From Veronia pacifica (GTDB lineage Bacteria > Pseudomonadota > Gammaproteobacteria > Enterobacterales > Vibrionaceae), in assembly GCF_001707825.1 (NCBI RefSeq), contig NZ_LYBM01000023.1, forward strand, positions 1-64,000: 64,000 bases of DNA. Direction: 5' to 3'. Numbering within the stretch: position 1 is the stretch's first letter; each line of letters starts with the position of its first letter. The notes under the pieces were generated by a model. The model had not been told where the DNA came from, did no database searches, and saw only the letters and a list, made by a program, of their open reading frames with translations. Shown here in pieces: positions 18,951 through 29,914 of this stretch. Position numbers and translations under genes: made by a program.

Positions 18951-20402
18951 ATGAAAACAATAAACCGAGACGTCCTTGTTATTGGTGGTGGCACCGCAGG
19001 TCTTGGCGCTTACCGCGCTGCAAAAGCACATACTGATAGTGTAATAATGGTGGAAGGTGGTCCGTTTGGCACTACATGTGCGCGTGTTGGTTGCATGCCT
19101 TCCAAGCTGCTCATTGCAGCCGCTGAAGCCGTTCATCATATTGAGAAAGCTCCGGGCTTCGGCGTTTATCCGCAGGGAGAAACCCGTGTTGATGGTCGAG
19201 AGGTGATGGATCGCGTTAAACGTGAACGCGACCGTTTTGTCGGTTTTGTTCTTGAGGGTGTTGATGACATCCCGGCGGAAGACAAAGTCTATGGCTATGC
19301 AAAATTTGTTGACGCCAACACAGTGCAAGTAGACGAGCATACCCAGATTAATGCCAACCGTGTGGTGATCGCCACTGGATCGCGACCAAGTTGGCCTGCC
19401 GCGTGGAACCACCTTGGCGATCGTCTGGTGATCAATGATGATGTTTTCGACTGGGACGATTTGCCTTCATCAGTTGCAGTATTTGGTCCCGGCGTCATTG
19501 GTATCGAACTTGGACAGGCACTCCATCGCCTTGGCGTCAAGGTGCTGATGTTTGGTGTAGGTGGTCAGGTAGGCCCGTTGACTGACCCTGAGATCATGGC
19601 GTACGCCGATTCCGCGTTTAATGATGAATTTTACCTGGATGCTAATGCCAGCGTCGAAGAGATGGTGCGCGAGGGCGATACTGTTCATATCCGCTATAAA
19701 GATAAACAGGGTGAGTTGCAGCATGCCGAAGTCGACTATGTGCTCGCTGCCACAGGCCGCCGACCGAATGTTGATAAGCTGGATATCGAAAATACGGGTA
19801 TAGAGTGTGACGCCAGAGGCGTGCCTGTCGCTAATCCACATACTATGCAGACTAGTGTCGCCAGTATTTTCATCGCCGGAGATGCCAGTAATCAAATCCC
19901 ACTGCTGCATGAAGCAGCTGATCAAGGACGTATTGCTGGTGACAACGCAGGCCGTTTCCCAGATATACGCGCCGGACTGCGCCGCAGTAAAATCGCTGCT
20001 GTATTTTCCGATCCGCAAATCGCTATGGTTGGAGAGAGCTACAAAGAGATCACTGGGCGCCTTGGTACCTGCGGCTGTTTTGAAACTGGTGCAGTATCGT
20101 TTGAAGGTCAGGGTCGCTCCAGAGTCATGTTGGTCAACAAAGGGCTACTGCATGTTTATGGGGAGCAAGGCACCGGACGCTTCCTTGGCGCTGAAATGAT
20201 AGGCCCAAATGCAGAGCATCTTGCCCACCTTCTGGCTTGGGCACACCAGAATCAGATGACAATCAGTCAGATGTTGGATATGCCCTTCTATCATCCGGTA
20301 ATTGAGGAGGGTGTGCGCACGGCACTGCGCGACCTGAACGCCAAACTGCACCTTGGTCCTGAAATGATCAAACACTGTCTGGATTGTGGTCCCGGCTGCT
20401 AA
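18951..20402 (+). CDS. Dihydrolipoamide dehydrogenase-like FAD disulfide reductase
   Basis: Class I pyridine nucleotide-disulfide oxidoreductase. FAD-binding VLVIGGGTAGLGAYRAA at residues 8-24; redox-active CARVGC (Cys43 and Cys48); NAD(P) fold VAVFGPGVIGIELGQALHRLGV; second FAD motif ASIFIAGDA; C-terminal catalytic YHPVIEEG. It differs from the E3 subunit in spacing and ends in an unusual Cys-rich tail (CLDCGPGC). Not linked to ace/suc genes, so its partner is unlikely to be the pyruvate dehydrogenase complex; the position beside OxyR and a Prx-Grx suggests a thiol-redox role (inference). Confidence 0.85.
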   Translation: MKTINRDVLVIGGGTAGLGAYRAAKAHTDSVIMVEGGPFGTTCARVGCMPSKLLIAAAEAVHHIEKAPGFGVYPQGETRVDGREVMDRVKRERDRFVGFVLEGVDDIPAEDKVYGYAKFVDANTVQVDEHTQINANRVVIATGSRPSWPAAWNHLGDRLVINDDVFDWDDLPSSVAVFGPGVIGIELGQALHRLGVKVLMFGVGGQVGPLTDPEIMAYADSAFNDEFYLDANASVEEMVREGDTVHIRYKDKQGELQHAEVDYVLAATGRRPNVDKLDIENTGIECDARGVPVANPHTMQTSVASIFIAGDASNQIPLLHEAADQGRIAGDNAGRFPDIRAGLRRSKIAAVFSDPQIAMVGESYKEITGRLGTCGCFETGAVSFEGQGRSRVMLVNKGLLHVYGEQGTGRFLGAEMIGPNAEHLAHLLAWAHQNQMTISQMLDMPFYHPVIEEGVRTALRDLNAKLHLGPEMIKHCLDCGPGC

Positions 20403-20427
20403 AAGTAAAGCGCTACTGACACAAACA

Positions 20428-20455
20428 AAAAAGCCTCCGGTTTGGAGGCTTTTTT
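20428..20455 (+). terminator. Terminator of the disulfide reductase gene
   Basis: An A-run, AAGCCTCC, a GGTTT loop, GGAGGCTT and six T. Strong and symmetrical. Confidence 0.85.
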
Positions 20456-20489
20456 GCAGAACAGCGTATCTGTAGTTTATTGTATTAAC

Positions 20490-20762
20490 ATGAGCTGCCA
20501 ATATTGTGACCGTCGATTCGGTTCATTTTCAGATAAAATCGGTCGCTGCACTCAATGTATGGTGCAGCTAGTGGTCATGAATGCCTTCATCTGGCCACTT
20601 TGGTGGTGGCTGTACCGCGACATACCCACCAGTGTTGAATCTATTGCCTTGCTGTTTGCTGGTACCGCCAGTGCTGGGCTTTTAATGCTTCACCTGCTGC
20701 TCTATCCATTTCGCAAAAAATACAACTCAGACAAAACAGAAGATAAAGAGTCCGGACTTTAG
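20490..20762 (+). CDS. DUF3624-like membrane protein with zinc-ribbon-like N-terminus
   Basis: 90 residues from the ATG at 20490. The N-terminus [22 protein letters not shown] has a CxxC...CxxC arrangement that could bind a metal, followed by two hydrophobic stretches ([12 protein letters not shown] and [20 protein letters not shown]). Resembles a small family seen in vibrios at this site; function unknown. Upstream in-frame non-ATG codons lie inside the preceding terminator and are rejected. Its stop overlaps the argH stop by 4 bases, tail to tail. No good ribosome site is visible. Confidence 0.75.
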   Translation: MSCQYCDRRFGSFSDKIGRCTQCMVQLVVMNAFIWPLWWWLYRDIPTSVESIALLFAGTASAGLLMLHLLLYPFRKKYNSDKTEDKESGL

Positions 20763-22642
20763 CCGACAGCCAGACTTTCTGCTGTGATCAGCTTATCCTG
20801 CTCAAACACAAACTCAAGTGCCACCTCGTCGCAGGCGTGAAGGCGAGGACACACTTCGCAATCTTTCATCACTTTCTCAGGCAACAAAGACTTCGATGTA
20901 GACACAAAGCCCAAGCGGGTGAAGAATTCAGGCACCCGCGTTAATACAAATACCCGCTTGATCGCCATACGGTCGGCTTTTTTCAACAGGTATTCGACCA
21001 TGGCACTGCCCTGCCCCTGATTCTGCCATCCGGTTTCAATGCCTAACGAGCGCACCTCAGCAAGGCCTGAATCGTAAACATAGAGTGAACCACAACCTGT
21101 CACTTCGCCCTGATGCTCTGACACGGCAAAAAGACCAATGTTCCGAACCAGTTCATTCCGCTCACGGGGTAAGTTCTCACCCAGCTCCGCCCAATAAGCC
21201 ACCATGCTTTCGATGGCGTCGATGTCAGTCAGCCTTGCATTACGAACTTTTATTTGTGGCGAATAACGACTTTCAAGGCGTTTTTCCGCTTCACTGATGG
21301 CATAACTCACCTGATCAGAAGCAACACCACCGAGAGCGCAGCGTTTTTCCAGACAGGATTCGATAGTCAGAATGGGATAAACATCGTCCTCAATCACCTC
21401 TGAGAACGCTTTCATCTCATCCAATGACAGCTCTTCCAATGCGCAGCTTTTACCGATGGCAGTTACCACCGCGACACCGACGATATGGTGGGCTTCACGG
21501 AATGGAATCCCTTTAGCCACCAGATAGTCCGCCAATTCAGTGGCATTTGAATAGCCCTGCATCGCGGCTTCCAGTGTACGCTGTGCATTGATAGTAATTC
21601 CCTCAAAGCACAAGGTTGCCATTTCAAGACAATCGAACCAGGTATCAAGCGCGTCGAACAGACCTTCCTTGTCTTCTTGCATGTCTTTGTTGTAAGCAAG
21701 CGGCAAGGCCTTCACCGTCATCATCATACTGGCCATCGCGCCATAGACCCGGCCGGTTTTACCCCGAATCAGCTCCAGTGCATCCGGGTTTTTCTTTTGT
21801 GGCATCAGAGAGGAACCGGATGTCACTGTGTCCGCCAGTTCGATAAAGTTAGATTCGCCGGAGTTGTAGAAAATAAGATCTTCAGCCATCCGCGAGAGAT
21901 GCAGCATAGACACAGACGCCACCGACATCAGCTCCATCACATGATCGCGATCAGAAACAGAATCGAGACTGTTTCGGGTTGCTCGCTGGAAACCGAGGCT
22001 ATGTGCCAGAGCCTCACGATCAATTGGGTACGCCGTGCCCGCCAAAGCACCGGAGCCAAGCGGACAGGTATCAAAACGGTTCATGGCATCGCTGAGACGC
22101 GAGTAATCACGCTCAAACATCTCAACATATGCCAGACACCAGTGAGCAAATGTCACTGGCTGAGCACGTTGTAAATGGGTATAGCCAGGCAACACTGTTG
22201 TCTGATTTTCAGACGCCACAGTCACCAGTTGATCCTGCAGTTTGTCCAGCGCCAACAATAATTGCTGTCCCTGTTGGCGACACCAGAGTTTAAGATCGGT
22301 AGCCACCTGATCATTACGCGAGCGACCAGTGTGTAGCTTCTTACCTAAATCGCCGACACGGTCAATCAGTTGCTGCTCTACCCAGCTATGGATATCTTCT
22401 GCATCTGACTTGAGGATCTGCTCTGGATCTTCCATCACCGACAGCTTCAGCTCATTAAGTGCCAGTTCCAGTTGCTTTTGCTCAGCCGCCGTAAGCACAC
22501 CGACTGAACGCAGTGATTTCGACCAGGCTATCGATCCAACAATGTCCTGCTCAGCTAAACGGTAATCAAACCGTAAAGAGTCATTGAACTGCTTGAATCT
22601 TGTATCGGCTGCCTGTGTAAACCGTCCGCCCCACAACGCCAT
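20759..22642 (-). CDS. argH: Argininosuccinate lyase fused to an N-acetyltransferase (ArgHA type)
   Basis: Last step of arginine synthesis: argininosuccinate to arginine plus fumarate. Residues 1-460 are the lyase, with the fumarase-family signature [12 protein letters not shown] near 277-288 and TGRSRNDQ near 104-111. Residues about 465-605 are a GNAT acetyltransferase ([37 protein letters not shown]). Such fusions in marine gammaproteobacteria supply N-acetylglutamate synthase activity, replacing a separate argA. 627 residues. Distal gene of argCBGH. Confidence 0.95.
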   Translation of the reverse strand: MALWGGRFTQAADTRFKQFNDSLRFDYRLAEQDIVGSIAWSKSLRSVGVLTAAEQKQLELALNELKLSVMEDPEQILKSDAEDIHSWVEQQLIDRVGDLGKKLHTGRSRNDQVATDLKLWCRQQGQQLLLALDKLQDQLVTVASENQTTVLPGYTHLQRAQPVTFAHWCLAYVEMFERDYSRLSDAMNRFDTCPLGSGALAGTAYPIDREALAHSLGFQRATRNSLDSVSDRDHVMELMSVASVSMLHLSRMAEDLIFYNSGESNFIELADTVTSGSSLMPQKKNPDALELIRGKTGRVYGAMASMMMTVKALPLAYNKDMQEDKEGLFDALDTWFDCLEMATLCFEGITINAQRTLEAAMQGYSNATELADYLVAKGIPFREAHHIVGVAVVTAIGKSCALEELSLDEMKAFSEVIEDDVYPILTIESCLEKRCALGGVASDQVSYAISEAEKRLESRYSPQIKVRNARLTDIDAIESMVAYWAELGENLPRERNELVRNIGLFAVSEHQGEVTGCGSLYVYDSGLAEVRSLGIETGWQNQGQGSAMVEYLLKKADRMAIKRVFVLTRVPEFFTRLGFVSTSKSLLPEKVMKDCEVCPRLHACDEVALEFVFEQDKLITAESLAVG

Positions 22643-22686
22643 AGCTACCTCTCCCTTACCTTACGACTCTTGCTCTTAATTATGAT

Positions 22687-23898
22687 TTATTTTTGTTTTT
22701 GGGTGTTCATTGCTCTGATACGGCTGGACAGTGAATAGAGACGGATGAAGCCGCCTGCATGGCTTTGGTCGTAAACCTCGTCTTCGCCAAAGGTAGCAAA
22801 TTCCTCTGAGTAAAGGCTGTTCAATGAACGCTTCTGCGTCACTGTCGCCTGACCTTTGTACAGCTTCACTACCACCTCACCACTGACACTTTGTGCCAGA
22901 GAGTCCGCTGCCGAGAGGATAGACTGACATAGAGGGGTGAACCAGCGGCCATCATAAATCAGGTGAGATGCCTTCAACCCAAGCTCTTCACGAAACTCGT
23001 ATGAGTCTTTGTCCAGCACCAGTTGCTCAACCGCACGCAATGCTTCCATCATGATGGTACCACCCGGAGTTTCATAGCAGCCACGAGACTTCATACCTAC
23101 CAGACGGTTTTCGACAATGTCTATGCGTCCAACACCGTGACGCGCTCCCTTTTCATTCAGGTAAATCAGGGCCTGATATGGCGTCATTGCTTCACCGTTT
23201 ACTGCGACAACCTCGCCCTTTTCAACGGTTACATTTACAGTTTCAGATTCGTCAGGAGCCTGCTCAGGATCGACTGTCCATACCCAGCAATGCTCGTTAG
23301 GTGTATTCCAGGTATCCTCAAGTACTCCTCCTTCGGTAGAAATATGCCATGCATTTGCGTCGCGGCTGTAAATTTTTTCCAAAGAGGCGGTGGTCGCAAT
23401 GTTTCTCTCTGCCAGATAATCCAGCAGAGCCTCACGGCTACGCAAATCCCACTCACGCCAAGGTGCAATAACCTTAAGCTGAGGCGCAAGTGCTGCAAAA
23501 GCACTTTCAAAACGCACTTGGTCGTTACCCTTACCTGTACAACCATGGCATAACGCATCTGCGCCCACTTCAAGTGCACACTCTACCTGCGCCTTGGCAA
23601 TGATAGGTCTGGCCATTGACGTACCTAACAGGTACTTGCCCTCATACACCGCACCTGTCTTCAGACTTGGGTAGATATAATCAGACACCATTTCATCTTT
23701 CAGATCGGCAATGAAACACTGAGACGCGCCGGATGCTAATGCTTTTTCTTCGATGCCTTCCAGCTCATCTTCGCCCTGACCAACATCAGCGACAAAAGCA
23801 ACAACTTCACAGTCGTAGTTTTCCTTTAGCCATGGAATGATCGCCGAGGTATCAAGACCGCCCGAGTACGCAAGTACCACTTTATTAATCTTACTCAT
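22687..23898 (-). CDS. argG: Argininosuccinate synthase
   Basis: Condenses citrulline and aspartate using ATP. P-loop-like AYSGGLDTS at residues 10-18; also [12 protein letters not shown] and TPGGT. I start at [14 protein letters not shown] (23898), with GGAG 8 bases upstream, giving 403 residues; the frame extends to 23922 but the extra residues (MRIHGEVR) are unlike the family. Confidence 0.97.
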   Translation of the reverse strand: MSKINKVVLAYSGGLDTSAIIPWLKENYDCEVVAFVADVGQGEDELEGIEEKALASGASQCFIADLKDEMVSDYIYPSLKTGAVYEGKYLLGTSMARPIIAKAQVECALEVGADALCHGCTGKGNDQVRFESAFAALAPQLKVIAPWREWDLRSREALLDYLAERNIATTASLEKIYSRDANAWHISTEGGVLEDTWNTPNEHCWVWTVDPEQAPDESETVNVTVEKGEVVAVNGEAMTPYQALIYLNEKGARHGVGRIDIVENRLVGMKSRGCYETPGGTIMMEALRAVEQLVLDKDSYEFREELGLKASHLIYDGRWFTPLCQSILSAADSLAQSVSGEVVVKLYKGQATVTQKRSLNSLYSEEFATFGEDEVYDQSHAGGFIRLYSLSSRIRAMNTQKQK

Positions 23899-23952
23899 TC
23901 TTACTTCTCCATGTATCCGCACGACGGTCTGACCGGGCGGTAAAAAATTAGG

Positions 23953-24735
23953 TTAAATATTGAAACGGGTTCCGATACTGTTACCACCGAAGAGATCGGC
24001 GAGCTTATCCGGGTAACGCCAGCTGGCAATTTCTATTGGCCTGCCAAGAGCACTTGCTGCCTCAAACGCCGCTGCCACTTTCACTAACATGCCATCTGTG
24101 ACCACGCCATGGTGAATCAGCTCATCAGCCTGAGACTGGTTAAGGGAAGGAAGGAGTTTTCCCTTACCATCAAGTACTCCGCTGACGTCAGACAGCAACA
24201 CCAACTCTGCGTCCAGAGCAGCAGCAATAGCCACAGCCGCTTGGTCGGCATTTACGTTCATCAGTTCACCGTCTTTATTCAGACCGATTGAACTGATTAC
24301 CGGTAGACAACCTGTCGCCAGTATCGCTTGTAACAACGATGAATCCCCCGGCGACGCCTTTGCGACACAACCCAGTTCAGGGTCGATTTCAGTCAGAGAA
24401 CAAAGCCCGCCATCAGCGAGGCTCATACCGACAGTTGAAATACCAATTTTTACGGCCTGTCCCTGCAATAATTTGTTTGCTGTCCCAGCAAGTGCGCCTG
24501 CAACGTAATTAATCTGGTCTTTTGGTGTGACCCTGAGTCCGTCTTTTTTACTGACTTTAATATCCAGTGCCGTCATGAGGTCGTCGACCAGATACCCGCC
24601 GCCATGCACGACGACCAAGGCGCGATCAGTATGACTTTGCTGATAACTTTTCACCGCTGAAAACAGTTGCTCCAGAGTTTCAGTACAGGAGAGTGCGGCA
24701 CCTCCAAGCTTGATCACTAATGGACGTAAACTCAT
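23953..24735 (-). CDS. argB: Acetylglutamate kinase
   Basis: Second committed step of arginine synthesis: phosphorylates N-acetylglutamate. Amino-acid-kinase fold with [11 protein letters not shown] (residues 6-16), [14 protein letters not shown] and [32 protein letters not shown]. 260 residues, close to the short E. coli type. Confidence 0.96.
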   Translation of the reverse strand: MSLRPLVIKLGGAALSCTETLEQLFSAVKSYQQSHTDRALVVVHGGGYLVDDLMTALDIKVSKKDGLRVTPKDQINYVAGALAGTANKLLQGQAVKIGISTVGMSLADGGLCSLTEIDPELGCVAKASPGDSSLLQAILATGCLPVISSIGLNKDGELMNVNADQAAVAIAAALDAELVLLSDVSGVLDGKGKLLPSLNQSQADELIHHGVVTDGMLVKVAAAFEAASALGRPIEIASWRYPDKLADLFGGNSIGTRFNI

Positions 24736-24746
24736 TTTTCAGCCTC

Positions 24747-25754
24747 CTAAACGATGGCGGTTAACGGCGAAAAGCCGAAACGAATGTTTATGCACTGAAT
24801 CGCCTGACTGGCTGCTCCTTTAAGCAGGTTGTCGATGGCGGATGTCAGGATCACATGCTGGCCGCGTACCGACCAGCCGATGTCACAGAAGCCTGTTTGC
24901 TGCACAGATTGCAGCATTGCACTTTTCCCTGCGCCCAGAGCACGGACAAGTGGGGTTTGCTGATAAGCTGTTTCCATCTTGTCAGTCACCTGTTTTTCAT
25001 CGACACCGTCAGCCAGCCGTGCAGTAATGGTGGCGAGAATGCCACGCTTAAAGTTGCCAAGATGGGGAGTGAAAATGACGTCTTGACCAAGGTGAGCACT
25101 GATTTCTGGTTGGTGTCTGTGGCTGAATATCCCGTAGGCGTGAAGACTGACTTCACAAAAGCTGTTCGTCATTGATGCCTTTCTACCTGCACCCGATACA
25201 CCGCTGACCGCGTTGATGACAGGCCATTGCTCAGTATCGAGTAAATTGGCATCCAGTAAAGGCTTTAAGGCAAGTTGTGAGGCAGTAGGATAACAACCGG
25301 GAACCGCGACTAACTGAGCCTGACTGATTTGGGGCGCGTTCCATTCTGCCAGTCCATACACGGCTTTATCGAGCCACTCAGAGTATTGGTGCTCAAAGCC
25401 GTAATAATCAGGATAGAAACCCTCTGCTTTGACCCGAAACGCGCCGGATAAATCGAAGACTACGCATCCTGCGTCGAGAAAAGCTGGTGCAATGTCATGG
25501 CTGACCTCATGTGCAGTGGCGAGGAGCACAATGTCTGCATCCGATGCTACGTCGCTGACATCTGTCAAAGGTTGAAGAGGCATATCAACCTGACCACGAA
25601 GCCAACCGTGTAGTTCGCTGATTGGCTTTCCTGCATCAACACTGTTTGCTGACACATACAGTCCACTGAGTTCTAGCCCCTGGTGGTCTGCCACCATTCT
25701 GGTCAGTTCTGCGCCTGTATAACCACTGGCACCGATGATCACTGTTTTAAGCAT
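24747..25754 (-). CDS. argC: N-acetyl-gamma-glutamyl-phosphate reductase
   Basis: NADPH-dependent reduction of N-acetylglutamyl phosphate. Rossmann motif [15 protein letters not shown] near residues 6-20; active-site Cys in [15 protein letters not shown] (near residue 154); HRHQPEI catalytic His. 335 residues. First gene of argCBGH, preceded by ARG boxes at 25920-25958. Confidence 0.96.
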   Translation of the reverse strand: MLKTVIIGASGYTGAELTRMVADHQGLELSGLYVSANSVDAGKPISELHGWLRGQVDMPLQPLTDVSDVASDADIVLLATAHEVSHDIAPAFLDAGCVVFDLSGAFRVKAEGFYPDYYGFEHQYSEWLDKAVYGLAEWNAPQISQAQLVAVPGCYPTASQLALKPLLDANLLDTEQWPVINAVSGVSGAGRKASMTNSFCEVSLHAYGIFSHRHQPEISAHLGQDVIFTPHLGNFKRGILATITARLADGVDEKQVTDKMETAYQQTPLVRALGAGKSAMLQSVQQTGFCDIGWSVRGQHVILTSAIDNLLKGAASQAIQCINIRFGFSPLTAIV

Positions 25755-26239
25755 GTAAAGTCCGTTTAATTGCGTTGTTGTTGAACAGTTTTATAAAGAC
25801 ATGACAGCTCGCTCAGCTGCAGAGGGGGCAGGGTAACCTGACACCGATTTGTTATCGGCATCGTCGCAAAGAAGTGGCTCGTTGCTGGTAGTAAGTTATC
25901 ATTCCGTCGGCTCTCTCAGCTTCACTATTTATTCATTAATTATGAATTAATATACATTCTGTCAACTTGGGCGATTAAAGTCAACTTATTACAAGAATAA
26001 AGAGTGGGTTTTCATGCATTTCTTTAGAGCTTCAGTTCAGAGGATTAACCTTTCTGTATTTTGAAAACCAGTGCAATGTAATTTTTTTTCATTTCTTCGC
26101 TGTATCACTAAATTTTTAGATCAAAGTAGGAAAATGGGGACAAGTAACGACAATGATTGACCTTTTGTAGCAATTTTAGCTAGATTGATTTACCTGGATT
26201 GCAACAAGTCATGTAACTTAGTTACGAAATGGATGCCTT
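25755..26239. other. Gene-free argC-ppc gap holding the arg control region; argE absent
   Basis: 485 bases. In vibrios argE usually occupies this place, divergent from argC; no reading frame of useful length or ArgE-like sequence is seen. The section holds tandem ARG boxes (25920-25958), an argC leader of about 165 bases and, towards ppc, AT-rich promoter-like DNA. GTAACTTAGTTAC near 26212-26224 is a small palindrome just before ppc. Confidence 0.7.
25920..25958. promoter_or_regulatory. Tandem ARG boxes (ArgR operator)
   Basis: The right box at 25941-25958 (TATGAATTAATATACATT) matches TNTGAATWWWWATTCANW at all but one defined position. The left box at 25920-25937 is weaker (mismatches in its left half) but carries ATTCATT. 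The two 18-bp boxes are separated by exactly 3 bp, the usual spacing for ArgR hexamer binding. Confidence 0.8.
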
Positions 26240-28870
26240 ATGAATGACAAGTACAATGCATTGAGAAGTAACGTCAGTACCCTGGGTCACTTGCTCGGAA
26301 ACACAATTAAAGCTGCCCATGGCGAGGAGCTGCTCGATAAAGTTGAAGAAATTCGACAACTTTCGAAGTCGGCGGCAGCAGGCAATGATGATGACAGGGA
26401 TAAGCTCATCGATGTTTTACAACAACTCCCCAATGACCAACTGCTACCGGTTGCCCGTGCTTTCAGTCAGTTCCTTAATCTGACGAATATTGCTGAACAA
26501 TTTCACACAACATCGCGCCACTGTGACAAGCAGGTATGCAACCCCGATAGCATTGATGCTCTGTTTGAGCGTCTGCAACAGTCTGATGTCTCAGAGACAG
26601 ACACAGATAAAGCAGTGGAAGATTTAAAAATTGAGTTGGTGTTAACCGCGCACCCAACAGAAGTAGCTCGTCGCACAACCATACACAAGCTGGTACAAAT
26701 CAATAAATGCCTTTCTCAGTTGGAGTTGAGTGATATCTCCTCCCAAGAGCGAGCCAGCACAGAATTGAGGCTTGAGCAGCTTATTGCTCAGTCTTGGCAC
26801 TCTGACGAGATCCGCCAACAGCGCCCTACCCCGGTAGATGAAGCACGCTGGGGCTATGCAGTAATAGAAAACAGTTTGTGGCAAGCTGTGCCCGATTTTA
26901 TCCGCCAGTTCGACCAGAAGCTCGAACAGAACCGGGGATATAAGCTGCCTATTGATGCTGCTCCGGTTCAAATTTCATCATGGATGGGTGGCGACAGAGA
27001 CGGTAACCCTTTCGTTACTCATGCAATTACCCGCGAAGTCCTGTTGCTGGCACGCTGGAAAGCTGCTGACCTTTTCCTGCAGGACATTCAGGCTCTGAAT
27101 AATGAGCTGTCTATGGTCAAGGCAAATGATGAAGTAAACGCGCTCGCTGATGGTGCGCATGAACCCTATCGCCATATTCTCAGAGAGCTGCGCACCTTAC
27201 TCTCAAATACGCTTGATGTGCTCCATGCACAGTTAAATGATCAGCCCGCTCCGTCTGTTCCAGTTCTGACAGAAACCGATCAGCTGTGGCAACCTCTTCA
27301 TGCGATTTACCAATCTCTCCATGAATGTGGTATGGGCATCATTGCTGACGGCTGCCTGCTCGACACGCTCCGCCGCGTTCAGTGCTTTGGTATTAACCTG
27401 ATCAAACTGGACATCCGTCAGGAGAGCACACGTCATGCCAATGCATTGGCAGAGGTCACTCGCTACCTTGGGATGGGAGATTACAGCCAGTGGAGCGAGC
27501 AGGACAAACAGGCATTTCTGATCCGTGAACTCAGCTCTCAGCGCCCGCTATTACCACTGAAATGGACTCCAAGTGATGAGGTGCAGGAAGTCCTTAACAC
27601 CTGTCGGACAATTGCAGAGCAACCAAGAGAAGCGTTAGGTTCATATGTTATCTCTATGGCCCGCACTGCTTCCGATGTGTTGGCTGTCCACCTGCTGCTT
27701 AAAGAAGCAGGGTGTCAGTTCAGAATGGATGTCTGTCCCTTATTTGAAACGCTGGATGATCTCAATAACGCAGAGTCAGTGATCAAGCAATTACTGAATA
27801 TCGACTGGTACCGTGGCTTTATTCAGAATTTCCAGATGGTCATGATTGGCTATTCCGATTCTGCGAAAGATGCAGGCGTCATGTCAGCAGGTTGGGCACA
27901 ATATAAAGCCATGGAAGCGCTGGTCAGCGTCTGTGAGGAATCCGGTGTCGATCTGGTGCTTTTCCATGGCCGGGGCGGCACCATCGGCCGTGGTGGTGCA
28001 CCCGCACACGCCGCTCTGCTGTCACAGCCACCTAAAAGCCTTAAAGGTGGCCTGAGGGTAACTGAGCAGGGGGAGATGATCCGCTTTAAGCTCGGTCTGC
28101 CAGAAGTTGCCGTTAACAGCCTGAACATGTACACCAGCGCTATTCTTGAAGCTAACCTGTTACCGCCTCCTGAGCCCAAGCAGCACTGGCGTGAACGAAT
28201 GGATGCGCTGAGTGATATCTCGTGCGACGCCTATCGCAGCATCGTACGTGGACACAAGGACTTTGTACCTTACTTCCGTGCTGCTACACCTGAACTCGAA
28301 CTTGGTAAGCTACCTTTGGGTTCACGTCCTTCTAAACGAAATCCGAAAGGTGGCGTTGAGAGCCTGCGTGCGATCCCATGGATCTTCGCGTGGAGCCAGA
28401 ACCGATTGCTTCTTCCTGCATGGCTTGGCGCTGGTCAGGCAATTCAACATGTCATTGATCAAGGTCATTTGGCTGAGTTAGAAGAAATGTGCCGTGAGTG
28501 GCCTTTCTTTTCTACGCGCCTTGGTATGCTTGAAATGGTTTATACCAAAACCAGTTTATCCACCTCCAAGTATTATGATGAGAAACTGGTTCCTTCATCT
28601 TTATGGTCTCTGGGCGAAACATTAAGAAGCCGGTTGAATAATGATATTAGAGCCGTTCTTATGGTTGAGAACAGTGATCATCTCATGGAACAAGATCCTT
28701 GGGGTGCAGAAGCCATCAGGCTGAGAAATATCTATGTCGAACCTCTGAGTATGCTTCAGGCCGAATTACTGAGTCGAACGCGAGCTGAGGAAAATCCTAC
28801 ACCAGAGCTTGATAACACTCTGATGGTAACCATAGCAGGCATTGCTGCCGGTCTAAGGAACACAGGGTAA
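26240..28870 (+). CDS. ppc: Phosphoenolpyruvate carboxylase
   Basis: Anaplerotic enzyme: PEP plus bicarbonate to oxaloacetate. Catalytic His in [12 protein letters not shown] (near residue 138); [19 protein letters not shown] near 535-553; Gly-rich [17 protein letters not shown]-terminal allosteric [15 protein letters not shown]. 876 residues, standard. Followed by the aphA promoter region. Confidence 0.97.
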   Translation: MNDKYNALRSNVSTLGHLLGNTIKAAHGEELLDKVEEIRQLSKSAAAGNDDDRDKLIDVLQQLPNDQLLPVARAFSQFLNLTNIAEQFHTTSRHCDKQVCNPDSIDALFERLQQSDVSETDTDKAVEDLKIELVLTAHPTEVARRTTIHKLVQINKCLSQLELSDISSQERASTELRLEQLIAQSWHSDEIRQQRPTPVDEARWGYAVIENSLWQAVPDFIRQFDQKLEQNRGYKLPIDAAPVQISSWMGGDRDGNPFVTHAITREVLLLARWKAADLFLQDIQALNNELSMVKANDEVNALADGAHEPYRHILRELRTLLSNTLDVLHAQLNDQPAPSVPVLTETDQLWQPLHAIYQSLHECGMGIIADGCLLDTLRRVQCFGINLIKLDIRQESTRHANALAEVTRYLGMGDYSQWSEQDKQAFLIRELSSQRPLLPLKWTPSDEVQEVLNTCRTIAEQPREALGSYVISMARTASDVLAVHLLLKEAGCQFRMDVCPLFETLDDLNNAESVIKQLLNIDWYRGFIQNFQMVMIGYSDSAKDAGVMSAGWAQYKAMEALVSVCEESGVDLVLFHGRGGTIGRGGAPAHAALLSQPPKSLKGGLRVTEQGEMIRFKLGLPEVAVNSLNMYTSAILEANLLPPPEPKQHWRERMDALSDISCDAYRSIVRGHKDFVPYFRAATPELELGKLPLGSRPSKRNPKGGVESLRAIPWIFAWSQNRLLLPAWLGAGQAIQHVIDQGHLAELEEMCREWPFFSTRLGMLEMVYTKTSLSTSKYYDEKLVPSSLWSLGETLRSRLNNDIRAVLMVENSDHLMEQDPWGAEAIRLRNIYVEPLSMLQAELLSRTRAEENPTPELDNTLMVTIAGIAAGLRNTG

Positions 28871-28963
28871 TGAGAGGTTGATTCATAATTGAGAAAAGTG
28901 ACTCATTTTATATATTCCAAACATGATTGACATATTAGGGGTGCTGTCAGTCAACTGATAGTG

Positions 28964-28982
28964 TTATTAATATTGTTGATAA
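28964..28982. promoter_or_regulatory. Possible LuxR/HapR-like site upstream of aphA
   Basis: TTATTAATATTGTTGATAA resembles the AT-rich palindrome TTATTGATAAATTTATCAATAA in its left arm only. The match is partial, so the call rests mostly on position upstream of aphA. Confidence 0.25.
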
Positions 28983-28998
28983 GACAGTCAACCCTGTC

Positions 28999-29049
28999 GG
29001 TATTTGGCAAAAAGGGCTATGCATCGCTGGTCTCTGCATGCCAAATACC
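28999..29049. repeat. 11-bp inverted repeat upstream of aphA
   Basis: GGTATTTGGCA (28999-29009) and TGCCAAATACC (29039-29049) are exact inverted copies. Inside the loop, TATGCA (29019-29024) and TGCA (29035-29038) make a second inverted pair. AphA of vibrios is reported to bind a TATGCA-N6-TGCATA type palindrome; here the arms are 11 apart, so autoregulation is only a possibility. Confidence 0.5.
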
Positions 29050-29242
29050 TATTTCAATTGTGGTCGGTAAATCGGAGTAACCGCGCAGAAATAAGTGCAA
29101 CCTGAGAAAAGGGACTTGCTCTACTGATGCACAATCCGATGAACTGATCGGTTCCGCTTTGTGTTTACATTCGGAAATACAAATTGCCATAGAGCAATAA
29201 CAGTAGTAAGCGCAGGCAAATTTTATTTTGGAAAGATAAAAG

Positions 29243-29824
29243 ATGTCACTACCACACGTAATTTTAACGGTGCTGAGTCACCGAGACGCAACAGGATACG
29301 ATATCACTAAGGAATTCACCCGCTCTGTGGGTTTTTTCTGGAAAGCAAGCCATCAGCAGGTATATCGTGAACTTGGTAAGTTATCTGAACAAGGAGCAGT
29401 GAGCTGTCAGCTTGAGCCCCAAGACGGAAAACCGGATAGGAAAGTATATTCTATTACGGCGTCTGGCAAAGCTGCGCTGTACCAATGGTTTCAGCAACCG
29501 ACCAAACAGACTACATATCGTGATGAGCTATCAGCAAAACTACTCTCATGCGCGGTGTTCGATACTAAACCAATGATAGAACACCTGAATGAAATGGTTG
29601 ATGATACTCGAGGCTCTCTGGCACAGCTCAGAGAAATCGAAAACACACGATATGCAAATCCAGCCCTTTTATCTCGCGAAGCCAGGCTTGAACGTCTGAC
29701 ACTGCGCAGAGGTATATATAACCGTGAAGCATGGTTGAGCTGGGCTCAGGAAGTGCTCGAGGAGCTTCATCAAATGAAAAAGCAAGAAACCTCAAGTAAT
29801 ATGTTCGTCGTCAACCATGGTTGA
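29243..29824 (+). CDS. aphA: PadR-family regulator AphA
   Basis: Low-cell-density quorum-sensing regulator of vibrios, which in V. cholerae activates tcpPH. The N-terminal winged helix begins SLPHVILTVLSHRDATGYDI and includes WKASHQQVYRELGKL (recognition helix) and KPDRKVYSIT (wing). A C-terminal antiparallel coiled coil serves dimerisation (about 100-180). 193 residues, about 14 longer than V. cholerae AphA because of a polar tail (KKQETSSNMFVVNHG). GGAAAGAT precedes the ATG. Adjacent to ppc as in V. cholerae. Confidence 0.93.
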   Translation: MSLPHVILTVLSHRDATGYDITKEFTRSVGFFWKASHQQVYRELGKLSEQGAVSCQLEPQDGKPDRKVYSITASGKAALYQWFQQPTKQTTYRDELSAKLLSCAVFDTKPMIEHLNEMVDDTRGSLAQLREIENTRYANPALLSREARLERLTLRRGIYNREAWLSWAQEVLEELHQMKKQETSSNMFVVNHG

Positions 29825-29872
29825 GCAACTGAATCATATTAACGAGGCTTGAAGCTTCTATGGAAAGCACTA

Positions 29873-29908
29873 AAAAATAACCGCCACTAACGGCGGTTAT
29901 TCTTTTTT
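29873..29908. terminator. Bidirectional terminator between aphA and metL
   Basis: AAAAAATAACCGCC, short loop, GGCGGTTATT and a T-run on both strands. It lies between convergent genes and can stop both. Confidence 0.85.
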
Positions 29909-29914
29909 ACAAGG

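Larger units (their letters stand above)
28871..29242. other. aphA upstream regulatory region
   Basis: 372 bases without a gene. It contains CAGTCAAC twice (near 28948 and 28985), an AT-rich partial palindrome at 28964-28982 and an 11-bp inverted repeat at 28999-29049. aphA is a known target of quorum-sensing (LuxR/HapR type) and autoregulatory control in vibrios, so a dense operator region is expected here. No clear ppc terminator was found. Confidence 0.55.

Noticed and set aside
20442-20489. Longer start for the DUF3624-like gene
   Set aside because: This TTG lies inside the rho-independent terminator of the preceding gene.
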